Positions 63,055-64,000 of a stretch of DNA of 64,000 bases are shown here, in pieces. The stretch is taken from contig NZ_MINL01000001.1 in the NCBI RefSeq assembly GCF_001882345.1, forward strand, positions 1,635,705 through 1,699,704, written 5' to 3'. Origin of the DNA: Halomonas sp. QHL1. Lineage in GTDB: Bacteria > Pseudomonadota > Gammaproteobacteria > Pseudomonadales > Halomonadaceae. The notes beneath the pieces were generated by a model, which was given only the letters and a program-made list of their open reading frames with translations, was not told the origin of the DNA and did not search any database. A program made the position numbers and the translations under genes. Each line of letters opens with the position of its first letter. Position 1 is the stretch's first letter.

Positions 63055-63731
63055 GTGACGCCTTCCCTGGGCTCGCCGTCAGGCCCCAAGGCCTCGACAC
63101 CTTCCAGATGCAAAAGCTGCCTAATCAGCAAAGCGCCGAGCATCGACCCAAGCCAGGCAACTAACAACCCCACACTAATTAACGCCTGGGCAGCCGCCGA
63201 GGTGCCCGCCACGCCAGCCAGCAGCATAAACACCCCCGAGCCAAGCAGATTAAACGCCAGCAGCCGACGCAGCAGATGGCGGTGCAACGCAAACGCCCCT
63301 AAGGCACAGGCGGCAATCAGCACCCCAGCAAGCAGCAGCGGATGCTCTGAAGGTGAGAACGCCATGTCGACTATTACATAACGAATCGCTGCGCCGACCA
63401 TCACAAACCAGGCCAGCGCCAACAGCAAACGTATGGCCGATCGCGACCAGGGTTCGCTAAAGGTATCGCGCTTGAGACGGGAAGAAGTACCCGGCAAAAA
63501 GCGGCCCAGGGCATAAAAAAAGCACAGCCCTGTTAGCACAACGCCCAACAGCAGCTCGGCAACTACAAGCCAGGGAGCGCCAAGTTGCCACCACGCTAAT
63601 GTCATGGCGATAGCAAAGGCCACAAAGGAGCAGCAAGCGCGCACCAGGTGGCGATCAAACAGACACACTAGCGCCGACGCCGTGAGGAACAGCGCCAGCA
63701 GCACTTCTATCGCATCAAAGGAAGCTATCAT
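63051..63731 (-). CDS. NuoJ/MbhD- and NuoK/MrpC-like fusion membrane subunit
   Basis: A 226-residue membrane protein, first gene of the four-gene unit. The N-terminal half (FDAIEVLLALFLTASALVC ... LVVAELLLGVVLTGLCFFYAL) resembles the DUF4040/MbhD or NuoJ-like subunit; the C-terminal half (RHLLRRLLAFNLLGSGVFML ... QALISVGLLVAWLGSMLGAL) resembles NuoK/MrpC. Such a joined subunit suggests a compact membrane module. Precise homology to MrpB/C or NuoJ/K cannot be settled by eye. Confidence 0.65.
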   Translation of the reverse strand: MIASFDAIEVLLALFLTASALVCLFDRHLVRACCSFVAFAIAMTLAWWQLGAPWLVVAELLLGVVLTGLCFFYALGRFLPGTSSRLKRDTFSEPWSRSAIRLLLALAWFVMVGAAIRYVIVDMAFSPSEHPLLLAGVLIAACALGAFALHRHLLRRLLAFNLLGSGVFMLLAGVAGTSAAAQALISVGLLVAWLGSMLGALLIRQLLHLEGVEALGPDGEPREGVT

Positions 63732-63771
63732 TCGTTTTCGCTACATCCTTGCATCGGTCACGAATAGGCGC

Positions 63772-64000
63772 TTAGTTTAGGCGAGCACTCAGCCATTTGC
63801 CGATATCATTCACCTGCTGGGGGCAGAGCGCATGGGCCATGGGGTATTGGCGGTAGTTGACCGCGTAGCCCATCTCTTTTAAACGGTCGGCGCCACTGCG
63901 ACCCAGGCTTTCAGGCACAATGGGGTCAAAGTTACCGTGTTGTACTTCTATAGGGATCTGACGATTGGCTTCCGCAAGGTCGATATTGTCGGCGGTGGCG
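63772..64000 (-). CDS. Carboxylesterase / alpha-beta hydrolase, C-terminal part
   Basis: The frame is open to the window end and stops with TAA at 63772-63774. About 75 residues are visible: NIDLAEANRQIPIEVQHGNF then DPIVPESLGRSGADRLKEMG, YAVNYRQYPMAHALCPQQVN and a final DIGKWLSARLN. The Asp of DPIVP and the His of PMAHALCP occupy the last two places of the Ser-Asp-His triad in bacterial carboxylesterases (phospholipase/carboxylesterase family). The nucleophile serine lies beyond the window. It faces the same way as the antiporter operon but is separated by 40 bp. Confidence 0.85.
   Translation of the reverse strand, partial: ATADNIDLAEANRQIPIEVQHGNFDPIVPESLGRSGADRLKEMGYAVNYRQYPMAHALCPQQVNDIGKWLSARLN

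Overview
The window looks like the chromosome of a moderately GC-rich gammaproteobacterium, most likely a marine or halophilic member of the Halomonadaceae (Halomonas or a close relative). This is an inference from gene content: a Pseudomonas-type ast/aru operon with paired AruF/AruG subunits, FabV-type enoyl reductase, a GlxA/ArgR-type regulator, DUF3581, a bacterial RIO kinase, DbpA, and an orphan multi-subunit antiporter-like membrane module. No rRNA, tRNA or insertion sequence was found.

Layout. 1-3.8 kb: the end of a DUF2126 gene, a circularly permuted ATP-grasp/alpha-E fusion and a transglutaminase-like protein. 3.8-18.1 kb: DUF3581, an AsmA-like protein, a TRIC-type channel, DUF305, an NfeD/SPFH pair, a membrane diguanylate cyclase, DUF2252, a sodium:solute symporter with a small partner, a GlxA-type regulator and a methyltransferase. 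18.2-23.4 kb: an ArsR/SRPBCC pair, another SRPBCC protein, BluB, a LysR remnant, PhzF, a DMT transporter and a GNAT enzyme. 23.5-29.7 kb: the arginine succinyltransferase operon. 29.9-35.2 kb: SDR, an ArgR-like regulator, a small membrane protein, FabV, a small cytosolic protein, glutathione peroxidase and a LysE exporter.

35.42-42.60 kb: a 7,091-bp, visibly AT-richer integrated island. It sits inside the 5' end of a YebC/YeeN-family gene and is bounded by perfect 89-bp direct repeats that copy the first codons of that gene. It carries a tyrosine integrase beside the left end, a small exported protein with a decayed second copy, a divergent SF2 helicase-like protein with a C-terminal helix-turn-helix, a membrane-anchored Mrr-type nuclease preceded by a G10 tract, and a serine recombinase. 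TACCAC-core repeats lie in opposite orientation at the two ends and look like integrase arm sites. The right-hand repeat rebuilds the yebC reading frame exactly, but the island replaces its native promoter, 5' leader and Shine-Dalgarno sequence. The island resembles a small satellite or defence element, and I regard it as the most interesting part of the window.

42.5-58.3 kb: yebC, an MscS channel with an unrecognised neighbour, a quinone-oxidoreductase-like protein, an ABC exporter, AbrB, a RIO kinase, DbpA, YbaK, DUF3008, a lipoprotein, a cation diffusion facilitator, a LysR regulator, PhoH and a YihY-type membrane protein. 58.3-63.7 kb: four overlapping genes for three NuoL/M/N-type proton-translocating subunits and one NuoJ/K- or Mrp-like fusion. 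63.8 kb to the end: the C-terminus of a carboxylesterase. Several convergent gene pairs share long perfect hairpins as probable bidirectional terminators.
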